From assembly GCF_025403485.1 (NCBI RefSeq), contig NZ_CP099966.1:3633001-3697000 (forward strand): 64,000 nucleotides of DNA, read 5' to 3'. Every line of letters starts with the position of its first letter. Position 1 is the first letter of the stretch. Shown here in pieces: positions 63,019 through 64,000 of this stretch. Source of the DNA: Chryseobacterium paludis. GTDB taxonomy: Bacteria; Bacteroidota; Bacteroidia; Flavobacteriales; Weeksellaceae. Below the pieces are notes generated by a model. It saw only the letters and a list, made by a program, of their open reading frames with translations. It was not told the DNA's origin and searched no databases. Position numbers and translations under genes: made by a program.

Positions 63019-64000
63019 ATGAAAATCATTAATATAAAAACATGGGTACTAGGAGTGGTAGTATTAGCTTCTGCTTCCGGATGTACCAGTGAACTTGATC
63101 AATATAATCAGGAAAAGTTAGGAGGGCCTGAAAATTTTTATGCAGATTTTAAATTGGTGGTAGACCCTTTAGTTTCTATGCAGAGAGGGCTTCAGGCAGA
63201 TTACCAGCTCTATCCTAATTTGAGTGCCGATATGTTCAGCGGGATGTTCAGTACAGCATCACAGTTTAATGGGGGAAAAAATAATATGACCTATTATATG
63301 ATGGATGGATGGAACAACAGGATTATTGCTAGACAACAGGATATTTTCAATTATTCTATCAACATTGATAATGCTGCTAAGAAAATCTATCCAGGTATAG
63401 ATTTTAAAGGAACATTTGCAGTTAAAAAAATATTGAGAGTAATTACTGCTGCAAGGGTTTCTGATAACCATGGTCCAGTAGTATACAGTAAATATGACAC
63501 ACCGAATGCCAATGGTACTACGGATTTTGATTCTCAACAAAATGCCTATAATCAGTTTATTATTGATCTTACGGCTGCTATTAATGATCTACAAATGATA
63601 CAGAATAGCCCTGCAACACAAAATGTAGAAGATAAATCTGCATTAAAAAAAGCAGATTTAGTCTATCAGGGAAATATGGGTAAATGGGCAAAATTAGCTA
63701 ACTCTCTTAAATTGAGGTTAGCGATGCGTATGAGTTATGCTGATCCTGCAAAATCCAAGCAATATGCTGAAGAAGCGCTTGCATCATCTGCAGGATTAAT
63801 TACTGAAAATGAAGATAATGCTTTGATCAGCGTTGGTCAGTCTGAATTGAGTTTCATTATCTATGGTTGGGGAGATTGTCTTATAGGAGCACCATTAATG
63901 GCCTATATGAACGGGTATAATGACCCTAGACTTCCTGCCTATGCAATTCCTGCAACGGACAGTGATGCTCAAATTAATGGGAAGTATATTGGAATACGAC
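63019..64000 (+). CDS. SusD/RagB family lipoprotein, N-terminal part (right edge cut)
   Basis: The frame is open from the ATG at 63019 to the window edge (about 327 residues). A lipoprotein signal (VVVLASASGC, Cys22) precedes the mature lipid-anchored protein. The helical segment KWAKLANSLKLRLAMRMS is typical of the SusD-like_2 subgroup. It caps the SusC barrel and binds the substrate outside the cell. The C-terminus lies beyond the window. Confidence 0.88.
   Translation, partial: MKIINIKTWVLGVVVLASASGCTSELDQYNQEKLGGPENFYADFKLVVDPLVSMQRGLQADYQLYPNLSADMFSGMFSTASQFNGGKNNMTYYMMDGWNNRIIARQQDIFNYSINIDNAAKKIYPGIDFKGTFAVKKILRVITAARVSDNHGPVVYSKYDTPNANGTTDFDSQQNAYNQFIIDLTAAINDLQMIQNSPATQNVEDKSALKKADLVYQGNMGKWAKLANSLKLRLAMRMSYADPAKSKQYAEEALASSAGLITENEDNALISVGQSELSFIIYGWGDCLIGAPLMAYMNGYNDPRLPAYAIPATDSDAQINGKYIGIR

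Overview
The window is about 64 kb of low-GC chromosome from a member of the Bacteroidota. It is most likely a Chryseobacterium-like flavobacterium (family Weeksellaceae). The evidence is TAnnTTTG-type -7 promoter boxes, a type IX secretion C-terminal tail, a SusC/SusD pair, a type III glutamine synthetase, a DUF6909-like protein, and small Lys-rich Gly-Gly leader peptides. Genus-level assignment is inference. No tRNA, rRNA, CRISPR array, transposase or integrase was seen.

Layout. 0-7 kb: end of ribosomal protein L25, sufS, a tiny Cys-rich GG-leader peptide, a T9SS-secreted protein, and a hemA-hemC-hemD-hemE block on the minus strand. 7-14 kb: a complete elongation operon (mreB, mreC, mreD, PBP2, rodA) joined by short overlaps, then a pentapeptide-repeat protein and an NlpC/P60 lipoprotein. 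14.4-22.5 kb: a minus-strand unit with response regulator, histidine kinase, TolC-like protein, RND pump and adaptor. 22.6-34 kb: type III glutamine synthetase, a predicted nucleosidase-like protein, DinB, an M1 peptidase, a second GG-leader peptide, coaX, an acetyltransferase, tadA, a TonB-like protein and a WYL regulator.

34.2-39 kb is the unusual part. Six near-identical modules precede the minus-strand units of this region: the WYL gene, a small acidic ORF, a three-gene DUF2589 operon (two tandem modules), a patatin phospholipase, and a signal-less M15 peptidoglycan endopeptidase. Each module has a 15-bp inverted repeat, CGNCA-N5-TGNCG, exactly 11 bp upstream of a TAnnTTTG box. I read this as one WYL-controlled regulon with a membrane-attacking and a wall-attacking enzyme plus proteins of unknown function. 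It is the best candidate here for an undescribed system.

39-52 kb is mostly housekeeping and accessory genes (beta-lactamase-fold hydrolase, M48 peptidase, glycyl-tRNA synthetase, RluA-type synthase, pyrD, DUF445, msrB, L,D-transpeptidase, cupin). 52.5-56.2 kb holds a TetR-led lipid-metabolism unit with a clear palindromic operator. 56.2-64 kb holds an esterase, an OsmC protein, two AraC regulators and a SusC/SusD pair, with SusD running off the right edge.
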